DNA from: Nonomuraea aurantiaca
GTDB taxonomy: Bacteria > Actinomycetota > Actinomycetes > Streptosporangiales > Streptosporangiaceae
Direction of reading: 5' to 3'
Length of the DNA: 64,000 nucleotides
Assembly (NCBI RefSeq): GCF_020215705.1
Contig: NZ_JAIWNB010000015.1
Location: 172,602 to 236,601, forward strand
Shown: one piece after another, positions 32,944 through 40,140 of the stretch
How positions within the stretch are numbered: the stretch's first letter is position 1
Layout: each line of letters starts with the position of its first letter
The notes under the pieces: model-generated
Seen by the model: the letters and a program-made list of their open reading frames with translations, nothing else
Database searches by the model: none
What the model was told of the DNA's origin: nothing
Made by a program: the position numbers and the translations under genes

Positions 32944-34737
32944 GTGTCCGTTTCCGTGGAAGTACCCGCCCCGACGAGCAATGCCGAATTGGTCGCCTGG
33001 GTGAACCAGATCGCCGCATTGACCCAGCCCGACCGGATCGAGTGGTGCGATGGCTCGGAGGAGGAGTGGACGCGCCTGACCAACCTGCTCGTCGAGCAGG
33101 GCACGTTCACGCGCCTGGCCAAGCGGCCCAACAGTTTCTACGCCAAGTCCGACCCGACCGACGTGGCCCGGGTCGAGGACCGTACGTTCATCTGCTCCGA
33201 GCGCGAGGAGGACGCCGGGCCGACGAACAACTGGGTCGCGCCCGCCGAGATGCGCCGGACGTTCGGCAAGCTGTTCGCCGGCAGCATGCGCGGCCGGACC
33301 ATGTACGTCGTGCCGTTCTGCATGGGCCCGCTGGGCGGGGAGATCTCCCAGCTCGGCGTCGAGATCACCGACTCGCCGTACGTGGCCGTCTCCATGCGGG
33401 TCATGACCCGCATGGGGGAGCGGGCCCTGCGCCTGATCGAGGAGCGCGGCGAGTTCGTCAAGTGCGTCCACTCCGTCGGCGCGCCGCTGGCGCCCGGCCA
33501 GGAGGACGTGCCGTGGCCGTGCAGCTCGACCAAGTACATCAGCCACTTCCCGGAGAGCCGCGAGATCTGGTCCTACGGCTCCGGCTACGGCGGCAACGCG
33601 CTGCTCGGCAAGAAGTGCTACGCCCTGCGCATCGCCAGCGTCATGGCCCGCGACGAGGGCTGGCTGGCCGAGCACATGCTCATCCTCAAGCTGACCCCGC
33701 CCTCGGGCGAGACCCGCTACATCGCGGCCGCGTTCCCGAGCGCCTGCGGCAAGACCAACCTCGCCATGCTCCAGCCGACGATCCCCGGCTGGAAGGTCGA
33801 GACGGTCGGTGACGACATCGCCTGGATGCGGTTCGGCGACGACGGCCGCCTCCACGCCATCAACCCCGAGGCCGGCTTCTTCGGCGTCGCGCCCGGCACC
33901 GGCGAGGTCACCAACGCCAACGCGGTCAAGACGCTCTGGGGCAACAGCATCTTCACCAACGTCGCGCTGACCGACGACGGGGACGTGTGGTGGGAGGGAC
34001 TCACCCCTGAGCCGCCCGCGCACCTGACCGACTGGAAGGGCCGCTCGTGGACGCCGAAGTCCGACGAGCCCGCCGCCCATCCGAACGCGCGCTTCACCAC
34101 CCCGGCCGCGCAGTGCCCGACCATCGCCCCCGAATGGCAGGACCCCCAGGGCGTGCCCATCTCGGCGATCCTGTTCGGCGGCCGCCGCGCCACCGCGGTG
34201 CCGCTGGTCACCGAGTCGCTGAGCTGGGAGCACGGCGTCTTCCTCGGAGCCAACGTCGCCTCCGAGAAGACCGCCGCCGCCGAGGGCAAGGTCGGTGAGC
34301 TGCGCCACGACCCGTTCGCGATGCTGCCGTTCTGCGGCTACAACATGGGCGACTACTTCGCCCACTGGCTCGAGATCGGCCGCCGCAAGAACGCCAGGCT
34401 GCCGCGCATCTACTACGTGAACTGGTTCCGCAAGAACGCCGACGGCAAGTTCATCTGGCCCGGCTTCGGCGAGAACAGCCGCGTGCTCAAGTGGATCGTG
34501 GACCGGCTCAACGGCACGGCAGAGGCCGTGTCCACCCCGATCGGCCTGCTGCCGGACGCGCTCGACGTCGAGGGCCTGGACCTGGCGGAAGAGGACCTGC
34601 GTACGCTGCTCACGGTCGACCGCGAGGTGTGGCGGGAGGAGGCGGCGCTGATCCCGGACCACTTCGACAAGTTCGGCTCGCACCTGCCCAAGGAGCTGTG
34701 GGAGGAGTACAACGCCCTCCTCGACCGGCTGAGCTGA
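32944..34737 (+). CDS. pckG: phosphoenolpyruvate carboxykinase (GTP)
   Basis: A 597-aa gluconeogenic enzyme converting oxaloacetate and GTP to PEP, CO2 and GDP. It shows the P-loop FPSACGKTNLAM with the hyper-reactive cysteine, the metal-binding DDIAWM, FFGVAPGTG, and NWFRKN near the C-terminus; the length is usual for the GTP form. GGAGGAG lies eight bases before GTG 32944; an upstream GTG 32902 has no such site. The 3' end is followed by tandem repeats of its own terminal sequence. Together with two fumarases it makes the window rich in anaplerotic and TCA enzymes. Confidence 0.96.
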   Translation: MSVSVEVPAPTSNAELVAWVNQIAALTQPDRIEWCDGSEEEWTRLTNLLVEQGTFTRLAKRPNSFYAKSDPTDVARVEDRTFICSEREEDAGPTNNWVAPAEMRRTFGKLFAGSMRGRTMYVVPFCMGPLGGEISQLGVEITDSPYVAVSMRVMTRMGERALRLIEERGEFVKCVHSVGAPLAPGQEDVPWPCSSTKYISHFPESREIWSYGSGYGGNALLGKKCYALRIASVMARDEGWLAEHMLILKLTPPSGETRYIAAAFPSACGKTNLAMLQPTIPGWKVETVGDDIAWMRFGDDGRLHAINPEAGFFGVAPGTGEVTNANAVKTLWGNSIFTNVALTDDGDVWWEGLTPEPPAHLTDWKGRSWTPKSDEPAAHPNARFTTPAAQCPTIAPEWQDPQGVPISAILFGGRRATAVPLVTESLSWEHGVFLGANVASEKTAAAEGKVGELRHDPFAMLPFCGYNMGDYFAHWLEIGRRKNARLPRIYYVNWFRKNADGKFIWPGFGENSRVLKWIVDRLNGTAEAVSTPIGLLPDALDVEGLDLAEEDLRTLLTVDREVWREEAALIPDHFDKFGSHLPKELWEEYNALLDRLS

Positions 34738-34873
34738 TTCACCGGCTGAGCTCCACTGGGTGAGGCTGACCCGCCCGCTGGGGTGAGGCTGACCCGCTGG
34801 GGTGAGGCTGACCCGCTGGGGTGAGGCTGACCCACTGGGCGAGCTGACCCACCGGGCGAGCTGACCCACCGGC
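34728..34873 (+). repeat. tandem repeats downstream of pckG
   Basis: The gene end (ACCGGCTGAGCTGA) grades into 19-bp units GCTGGGGTGAGGCTGACCC at 34777, 34796 and 34815, then 17-bp units ACTGGGCGAGCTGACCC at 34834 and 34851. Each unit carries the CTGA of the stop region. Confidence 0.85.
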
Positions 34874-35084
34874 ATCGACCCGAACCAACCCGCACCGACC
34901 GCGCCGGCCGTCTTCGTGACGGTCGGCGCGGTCGCGTGTCCGGGCGGTATGGGCAGGGCTCAGGCAGGCGTCCGGTAGGCCACAGAAAGGTGTCCTGTAG
35001 GGGGGAACCTTTATGTCGGACTTAGGCGTCAATCGGATACCCGGCATCGTCCGTCTCCTGGTCCCACCGGAGAGGAGGCCGCAA
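34874..35084. other. non-coding stretch before the TIGR04222-like gene
   Basis: No convincing gene. It holds a short inverted repeat near 34904-34932 (GCGCCGGCCGTC / GACGGTCGGCGC) that may terminate pckG transcription. An in-frame ATG 35013, preceded by GGGGGGAA, could extend the next protein by 24 residues. Confidence 0.5.
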
Positions 35085-36038
35085 GTGGATCTGATCCCGC
35101 TGGGCCTGTCCGTGGTCTTGGCGCTGGTCATCGCGACCACCGCGGCCACGATCAAGCGCGAGCACGCCAGGGTGCGTGCCGTGAACTTCCGTGCTCATGA
35201 TCTCGGCCATTACGAGATCGCCTATCTCGCCGGTGGCCCGCGCCGGGTCGCGAACACCGTCATCGCGTTGCTGGCCAAGTCCGGCGAACTGCGCGTCTCG
35301 CGCGGCGGCAACGTGCACGCGGTCTCGGGCGCCCGTGCGAGCCACCCGGTCGAGGAGGCGGCGCTGGCCGCCGTCGCCGCCCACTCCAGGGGCGTCCCCG
35401 TGGCCGTGATCAGGCGCGAGATCGGCGGCGCCGCCGCGATGGACGAGATCCGGCATCACCTGACCGGGCTCGGCCTGCTCGTTCCCGACGAGACGCTGGC
35501 GCCGGTACAGACGCTGCTCCGCCGCCTGCGCCTGCTGTCGTGGTCGGCCATCGCCGGAGCGGCGCTCTCGGTGGTGGCGGTGATCTTCTTGCCGATGGGG
35601 CCGTTCACCTTCGTCGGTGCCCTCGTCTTCGCGTGCGCCGGCGCCGCCGGACTGATCGCGGCGGGCAGGTACCAGCGGGCCATGCGCGACGCGCTGAGCT
35701 CGGCGGGGCACGACGAGCTGCGCAGGGCCAGGCAGGCGTGGGTGCCCGGCCGTTCCGAGCCCCCCGAGCTCGACTCGTTGCCCATGCCCGTCGCCCTGTA
35801 CGGGACGAGGGAGCTGCGCGACCCGCGCCTGGAGGCCCCACTCAACGCCCCCTGGGGCGGTGAGGGCTCCAGCTGCGCCGCCGGGGTCTGCGGTGGCGGC
35901 GATCCGGGATCGAGCGGCGGGTTCGGCTCGGGCGGCGACTTCGGCTCGCCGGGCTGCGGAGGCTCCTTTGGTTGCGGGGGCTCCTCTGGTTGCGGCGGCG
36001 GCGGTGGCTGTGGTGGCGGGTGCGGCGGGGGAATCTGA
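35085..36038 (+). CDS. TIGR04222-like membrane protein with Gly/Ser/Cys-rich tail
   Basis: A 317-aa protein. An N-terminal helix (PLGLSVVLALVIATTAAT) is followed by a cytoplasmic winged-helix-like region (YLAGGPRRVANTVIALLAKS, LTGLGLLVP) and a second hydrophobic hairpin (SAIAGAALSVVAVIFLPMG, FVGALVFACAGAAGLIAAG). A low-complexity tail of about 57 residues has seven cysteines in SSC, GVC, PGC, FGC, SGC, GGC and GGC contexts. This layout matches TIGR04222-type proteins, which I recall as neighbours of DUF692. AGGAGG six bases before GTG 35085 decides the start. The Cys tail is a plausible substrate of the next gene's product. Confidence 0.8.
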   Translation: MDLIPLGLSVVLALVIATTAATIKREHARVRAVNFRAHDLGHYEIAYLAGGPRRVANTVIALLAKSGELRVSRGGNVHAVSGARASHPVEEAALAAVAAHSRGVPVAVIRREIGGAAAMDEIRHHLTGLGLLVPDETLAPVQTLLRRLRLLSWSAIAGAALSVVAVIFLPMGPFTFVGALVFACAGAAGLIAAGRYQRAMRDALSSAGHDELRRARQAWVPGRSEPPELDSLPMPVALYGTRELRDPRLEAPLNAPWGGEGSSCAAGVCGGGDPGSSGGFGSGGDFGSPGCGGSFGCGGSSGCGGGGGCGGGCGGGI

Positions 36039-36039
36039 C

Positions 36040-36155
36040 GTGGGCAGGTCGACCAGAGGGAGGTTGACGAGAGGGAGCGTGACATGAGGGGGCGTGACAC
36101 TGGGAGGTTGACGTAGGGAGGTTGACGTGGGGAGGTTGACATGAGGGAGGCTGAC
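36040..36155 (+). repeat. tandem array of Shine-Dalgarno/start-codon units
   Basis: Eight units of 14-15 bp, consensus RTGGGGAGGTTGAC, start at 36040, 36054, 36069, 36084, 36099, 36113, 36127 and 36141. Each carries an AGGGAGG-like Shine-Dalgarno, and several begin with ATG or GTG. Two potential starts (36141 and 36156) are in frame with the DUF692 gene. Confidence 0.85.
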
Positions 36156-37328
36156 GTGGGGGTCGCACTTGGCGTGGGCATCGGCTGGCGGCGGGAGCTG
36201 GACCTGACCATCGAGCGGATGCCGGACGTCGACTTCGTGGAGGTCGTCGCCGAGAACATCTCCCCGGCCCGGCTGCCCGAGTCCCTGCGCGTCCTGCGGG
36301 CCAAGGGTGTGCCGGTGATCCCGCACGGCGTGTCCCTGGGCGTCGGCGGCGCGGAGTCGCCGGACCCTGCCCGGCTCGCGCACCTGGCGGCCTGCGCGGA
36401 GGCTCTGGACTCGCCGCTGGTGAGCGAGCACCTGGCGTTCGTCAGGGGCGGCGGGCACGAGGTCGGTCACCTGCTGCCGATCCCCCGCACCCGCGAGTCG
36501 CTGGACGTGGTGACGGAGAACATCCGCCAGGCCCAGGCCGCCCTCCCGGTGCCCCTGGCCCTGGAGAACGTGGCCGCCATCTTCGGCTGGCCGGGTGACG
36601 AGCTGACGGAGGCGCGGTTCCTGGCCGAGCTGGTGGCGCGCACCGGCGTACAACTGCTCGTGGACGTGGCCAACCTCTACACCAACCAGCGCAACCTCGG
36701 CCTGTCGGCGCTGGACGCACTCGACGCGTTGCCGCTGGATCACCTCGCGTACGTCCACGTGGCCGGCGGGTACGAGCACCAGGGGATCTGGCACGACACC
36801 CACACCACCGTGGCGCCCGAGCCCGTCCTGGACCTGCTGACGGAGCTGTGCGCCCGCGCCACACCACCGGGCGTGCTGCTGGAGTGGGACGACGAGTACC
36901 CCAGCGACGCGGTGCTGTCGGCGGAACTGGCCAGAATCAGGATCGCCATGGCCCGAGGCGGCGCGGCCATGGCCTGGGACGGCGCCGTCATGGCCTCGAA
37001 ACGACCGTCCTGGCCCAGGACGGCGCGGGCCGTCCGCGATGAGCACGGAAGCCGCCAGGCAGCGCCTGGCCGCCGCGCAGGGGAGGCTTGTCGCGGCCCT
37101 GATCGCCGGGGGAGACGTGCCGGACGGCTTCGACCCCGCACGGCTCGGCGTCCAGGCGGGGAGCCTGATCGCCAAGCGGCGGAGCATCGTGGCCAGGCTC
37201 CGCCCCGACGCCGCGCGGGCCGCCGGAGGCGACCTGATCGCGGAGTTCGCCGCGTACGCCAGGACACGCACCGCGCCGCCCCCGGGTTACCGTGCGGACG
37301 CCGACGACTTCGCCGCCTGGCTGCGTGA
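36141..37328 (+). CDS. DUF692 / multinuclear iron oxidase (MNIO) family protein with abnormal C-terminus
   Basis: A TIM-barrel metalloenzyme of the family that includes MbnB and TglH, which oxidatively modify cysteines in peptide substrates. Candidate metal ligands: H62, E96/H97, E142/N143, D175/N178, H206, H213, H218, H221 and E248. The family core ends near residue 270. Beyond that a 21-bp in-frame repeat (AMARGGA, AMAWDGA, VMASKRP) leads into about 105 Arg/Gly-rich residues that overlap the next gene by 290 bp. A shift into another frame would stop at TGA 37040, overlapping the next ATG as expected. A frameshift or repeat-driven 3' change is likely. Start ATG 36141 or GTG 36156. Confidence 0.8.
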   Translation: MREADVGVALGVGIGWRRELDLTIERMPDVDFVEVVAENISPARLPESLRVLRAKGVPVIPHGVSLGVGGAESPDPARLAHLAACAEALDSPLVSEHLAFVRGGGHEVGHLLPIPRTRESLDVVTENIRQAQAALPVPLALENVAAIFGWPGDELTEARFLAELVARTGVQLLVDVANLYTNQRNLGLSALDALDALPLDHLAYVHVAGGYEHQGIWHDTHTTVAPEPVLDLLTELCARATPPGVLLEWDDEYPSDAVLSAELARIRIAMARGGAAMAWDGAVMASKRPSWPRTARAVRDEHGSRQAAPGRRAGEACRGPDRRGRRAGRLRPRTARRPGGEPDRQAAEHRGQAPPRRRAGRRRRPDRGVRRVRQDTHRAAPGLPCGRRRLRRLAA

Positions 37329-37503
37329 TCGCGGCCGGATGCCCGACAGGCCGGCTGAGGCCGGGCGCGGGTTACCGTCCGAGACGTTCGCCGAGACGGG
37401 GCGCGGCTGGTGGTCTCGCTTCCGAGGAACCCGCTGGTCCCGCCGCCGCGGCGTGGGGCTCACCGGCCGCCGGGCTCGCGCCCGCGCGGCTGACGCCCCC
37501 TGA
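37039..37503 (+). CDS. putative MNIO partner protein (SCO6045-like)
   Basis: A 154-aa basic protein. The first 100 residues are helical (AARQRLAAAQGRLVAALIAG, FDPARLGVQAGSLIAKRRSI, GYRADADDFAAWLRDRG) and resemble a short family that I recall next to DUF692 genes in streptomycetes. Residues about 105-154 are low-complexity Arg/Trp/Gly. MNIO enzymes usually need a small partner protein for substrate delivery, and the position fits that role (inference). ATGA at 37039 is a typical coupled start, although the upstream reading frame as written does not stop there. Confidence 0.65.
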   Translation: MSTEAARQRLAAAQGRLVAALIAGGDVPDGFDPARLGVQAGSLIAKRRSIVARLRPDAARAAGGDLIAEFAAYARTRTAPPPGYRADADDFAAWLRDRGRMPDRPAEAGRGLPSETFAETGRGWWSRFRGTRWSRRRGVGLTGRRARARAADAP

Positions 37504-37520
37504 GTGGGTCCCCAGCCACG

Positions 37521-37680
37521 TGGTCGGTACGCGCGCGGTGGGGGCCCGTGTGGTCGGTACCCACCCGGTGGGGGGCCCGTGTGGTCGGTACGCGCACGGT
37601 GGGGCCCGCGTGGACGGCATGCGCACGGTGGGCGCCCGCACAGTCGGTACCCGCACCGAGGGCGCCCCCGGGGTCGGTGG
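37521..37680 (+). repeat. 30-bp minisatellite after the MNIO module
   Basis: About five units of 29-31 bp starting at 37521, 37551, 37581, 37611 and 37641 share TGGTCGGTAC and GGTGGGGGCCCG cores. They fill the gap between the MNIO partner and the amidohydrolase promoter. No gene is evident here. Confidence 0.85.
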
Positions 37681-37683
37681 CTC

Positions 37684-37713
37684 TTGATCTGGGCTGTCCA
37701 GACATCCTAGGTT
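37684..37713 (+). promoter_or_regulatory. promoter of the amidohydrolase gene (leaderless)
   Basis: TTGATC (37684-37689), 18 bases, then TAGGTT (37708-37713), exactly seven bases before GTG 37721. This is a full -35/-10 promoter giving a leaderless mRNA. Confidence 0.7.
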
Positions 37714-37720
37714 TTGTCAG

Positions 37721-38554
37721 GTGATAGTGGATGCGCACCAGCATTTCTGGAATGTCGACACCGGCTGGTACACCTGGCTGACCCCCGACCTGGGCCCCCT
37801 GTACCGCACCTACACCCCCGAGGACCTACGCCTGGAGCTCGCCGCCACCGGCATAGAGGCCACGGTCCTGGTGCAGGCGGCCGACTGCTACGAGGACACC
37901 GACGCCATGCTGGCCCAGGCGGAGGCGTACGACTTCATCGCCGCGGTCGTCGGCTGGGTGCCGCTGGAGCGTCCGGAGGAGGCCGCGGCGGCCATCGACC
38001 GCTATGGGAGACATCCGAAGTTTGCCGGCGTTCGCCACCTCATCCACGACGAGCCCGACCCCGACTGGGTGGTCCAAGAGCGCGTGCTGGAGTCGCTCGG
38101 GCTGCTGGCCGAGGCCGGTCTGACCCTTGATGTGCCGTCGCTGCTGCCGCGCCACCTCGACCACGTCGTCACGCTCGCCGAGCGTCATCCGAGCCTGAAG
38201 ATCGTCATCGACCACCTGTCCAAGCCGCGGATCAAGGATCACGAGTGGGAGCCGTGGGCCGCCCAGCTCACCCGGGCCGCCGCGTGCCCCAACGTGTACG
38301 CCAAGGTCTCGGGGCTGGTCACCGAGGCGGACCACCAGGAGTGGACCGTGGAGGACCTCAGGCCGTACGTGGAGCACGCGGTGGAGGCGTTCGGGCCCGA
38401 ACGGCTGATGTACGGCAGCGACTGGCCGGTGGCCCTGCTGGCGGCCGACTACCGGACGGTCTGGGAGGTGGCGACGGCCCTGCTCGGCGGCACCGATCGC
38501 GACCAGGTATTCGGCGGTACGGCTGGGTATTTCTACGGGTTTGGCGGAGTTTGA
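37721..38554 (+). CDS. metal-dependent amidohydrolase (fuconolactonase-like TIM barrel)
   Basis: A 277-aa enzyme of the amidohydrolase_2 / COG3618 group, often lactonases or decarboxylases. It has DAHQHFWN at the N-terminus (metal-binding HxH region), GVRHLIHDEP, KIVIDHLSKP and the catalytic Asp in LMYGSDWPV. Usual length. The true substrate is unknown; L-fuconolactone and related sugar lactones are the best guess. GTG 37721 is supported by the promoter spacing. The short gene downstream may share its transcript. Confidence 0.85.
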   Translation: MIVDAHQHFWNVDTGWYTWLTPDLGPLYRTYTPEDLRLELAATGIEATVLVQAADCYEDTDAMLAQAEAYDFIAAVVGWVPLERPEEAAAAIDRYGRHPKFAGVRHLIHDEPDPDWVVQERVLESLGLLAEAGLTLDVPSLLPRHLDHVVTLAERHPSLKIVIDHLSKPRIKDHEWEPWAAQLTRAAACPNVYAKVSGLVTEADHQEWTVEDLRPYVEHAVEAFGPERLMYGSDWPVALLAADYRTVWEVATALLGGTDRDQVFGGTAGYFYGFGGV

Positions 38555-38573
38555 CGAGGGATACCCTCTTGAC

Positions 38574-39089
38574 ATGGGAGGACTCCGCTGTGTCGACGGC
38601 TCATACCTGACCGTCACCCCCGTCGCGTGCACGGACAGCGTCGGCACGCCGTACGAGATCACCCTCGAACTCCGCCGCGATGGCGCGCCGTGCGGGATCG
38701 TCGGCGAGCGGTGCGGCTGGCTGCTGGCGCGGCTGGCGCGCGGCGTCAGCCGGGCACGCGAGGAGCAGGAACAGGGCGAAGCGGGTAAATGGCCGGATCC
38801 TGATGACAGGTTCCCCGGCGACGACGGCGGGAGTGAGCTGTTCTCGTTCCGATATCGCGCGAGGTCCGGCGCGGTGAACGGCGGGGAGCTACGCTGCCAG
38901 CTCAGGACCATCCCCATCTGGCTACCCGCCCAGGGCGAGTGGCGGGTGACTCGCAGGGCCTACGTGGAAGCCTGGGGCTCCAGCGGTGTGGGGATGCGGG
39001 CGGTCCTGACATCGTCCGAGCTGGCCGCGTTCGTGCACGGTCTGGTCGACGAGGTGGAGGACTGCCTGGGCGGCCGGGATTCCGGTTGA
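38574..39089 (+). CDS. hypothetical actinobacterial protein
   Basis: A 171-aa soluble protein, mostly beta-rich, with LTVTPVACTDSVGTPYEITLELR, LFSFRYRARSG and ELAAFVHGLVDEVEDCLGG. I do not recognise it with certainty. ATG 38574 is 19 bp after the amidohydrolase stop. The inverted repeat GAGGG-ATA-CCCTC (38556-38568) sits over the only Shine-Dalgarno candidate and could hide it. Confidence 0.65.
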   Translation: MGGLRCVDGSYLTVTPVACTDSVGTPYEITLELRRDGAPCGIVGERCGWLLARLARGVSRAREEQEQGEAGKWPDPDDRFPGDDGGSELFSFRYRARSGAVNGGELRCQLRTIPIWLPAQGEWRVTRRAYVEAWGSSGVGMRAVLTSSELAAFVHGLVDEVEDCLGGRDSG

Positions 39090-39171
39090 GGGGGCAGGCT
39101 GGGGTGAAACGCGGTGATAATTGCCTGTTGGGTCATTCGACCATAGGCACGGCACCGATGGGGAGGACTCC

Positions 39172-39933
39172 GTGGGCCTGCGCGATCTGGTCTACCGGCT
39201 GTACGAGCACAGGCTGGAGACCAAGCTGTCGAAGGACAGCGTCCCCCGGCACGTCGGGGTCATCATCGACGGCAACCGGCGCTGGGCGCGGGCCATGGGC
39301 ATGCGTGATGTCGCGAGCGGTCACCGCAAGGGTGCCGACAAGATAGCCGAGCTGGTCACCTGGTGCCGCGAGACGGGCGTCGAGGTGGTCACCATCTGGA
39401 TGCTGTCCAACGACAACCTCAACCGGCCGAGCGAGGAGCTGGAGCCGCTCCTGCGCATCATCGAGGACGTGACGCGGGAGCTGGTGGAGGCGGGCTGGCG
39501 GATCAGCCCGGTCGGCGCGCTGGATCTGCTCCCCGACCGGACGGCGAATGTCCTCAAAAACGCAAAAGAAGTCACATCACACCGTCCCGGCCTGATTGTG
39601 AACGTTGCAGTTGGGTATGGAGGAAGGCGTGAGATTGCCGATGCGGTGCGCTCACTCCTCCAGGAGCACGCCAGCAAGGGTGCCAGCATCGAGGACCTCG
39701 TCGAGGTACTCGATGTCGAGCACATCGCGGAGCATCTCTACACTCGCGGCCAACCCGACCCGGATCTTCTCATCCGGACCTCAGGCGAGCAACGCCTGTC
39801 GGGCTTCATGCTGTGGCAGAGCGCTCACTCCGAGTTCTACTTCCACGAGGCATACTGGCCCGACTTCCGCAGGGTGGACTTCCTGCGGGCGCTGCGCGAC
39901 TACGCCGCGAGACACCGACGTTACGGTTCCTGA
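39172..39933 (+). CDS. uppS: isoprenyl transferase (short-chain Z-prenyl diphosphate synthase)
   Basis: A 253-aa cis-prenyltransferase. The catalytic Asp lies in HVGVIIDGNRRWAR. Further motifs are TIWMLSNDNLNRP, VNVAVGYGGRREI, and RTSGEQRLSGFMLWQSAHSEFYF, which binds IPP. By position and length it matches mycobacterial Rv1086, which makes Z,E-farnesyl diphosphate for decaprenyl phosphate; product length here is inferred from that. GGGGAGG precedes GTG 39172 by five bases. A perfect hairpin follows. Confidence 0.9.
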   Translation: MGLRDLVYRLYEHRLETKLSKDSVPRHVGVIIDGNRRWARAMGMRDVASGHRKGADKIAELVTWCRETGVEVVTIWMLSNDNLNRPSEELEPLLRIIEDVTRELVEAGWRISPVGALDLLPDRTANVLKNAKEVTSHRPGLIVNVAVGYGGRREIADAVRSLLQEHASKGASIEDLVEVLDVEHIAEHLYTRGQPDPDLLIRTSGEQRLSGFMLWQSAHSEFYFHEAYWPDFRRVDFLRALRDYAARHRRYGS

Positions 39934-39968
39934 CGGGACATCTGGGTATCCAGGACGTAACGTGAAAA

Positions 39969-39991
39969 GTGTCCGGCCACAGGCCGGACAC
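39969..39991. terminator. perfect 10-bp hairpin after the prenyl transferase gene
   Basis: GTGTCCGGCC-ACA-GGCCGGACAC, a 10-bp perfect stem with a three-base loop. It lacks a T-run but is very stable, and is a likely terminator between the prenyl transferase and phoH genes. Confidence 0.75.
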
Positions 39992-40104
39992 TCCGGAGAG
40001 GGCCCGCCTTTGCACCAACACCTGCCGCGGGGGGCCGGAATCCGGCGCCGCCGGCAGATCGTGGTCGGGGACGCGGGTCCGGTCCGGTTCCCACCTCGTC
40101 TGCA

Positions 40105-40134
40105 GGGTGCCCGTTCCCATGGGCGCCCGGGGGA
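40105..40134 (+). promoter_or_regulatory. structured 5' leader of phoH
   Basis: GGGTGCCC (40105-40112) can pair with GGGCGCCC (40121-40128, one GU pair) immediately before the GGGGGAGAA Shine-Dalgarno of phoH. Other GC-rich inverted repeats fill 40020-40080. No known riboswitch class is recognised. Confidence 0.4.
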
Positions 40135-40140
40135 GAACGT

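Noticed and set aside
36040..37680. CRISPR-like arrays
   Set aside because: Units are contiguous and degenerate, without unique spacers, and no cas gene is nearby. These are minisatellites.
40000..40135. c-di-AMP (ydaO) or other known riboswitch upstream of phoH2
   Set aside because: The conserved sequence blocks of ydaO and other classes I know are not present; only generic GC-rich hairpins are seen.
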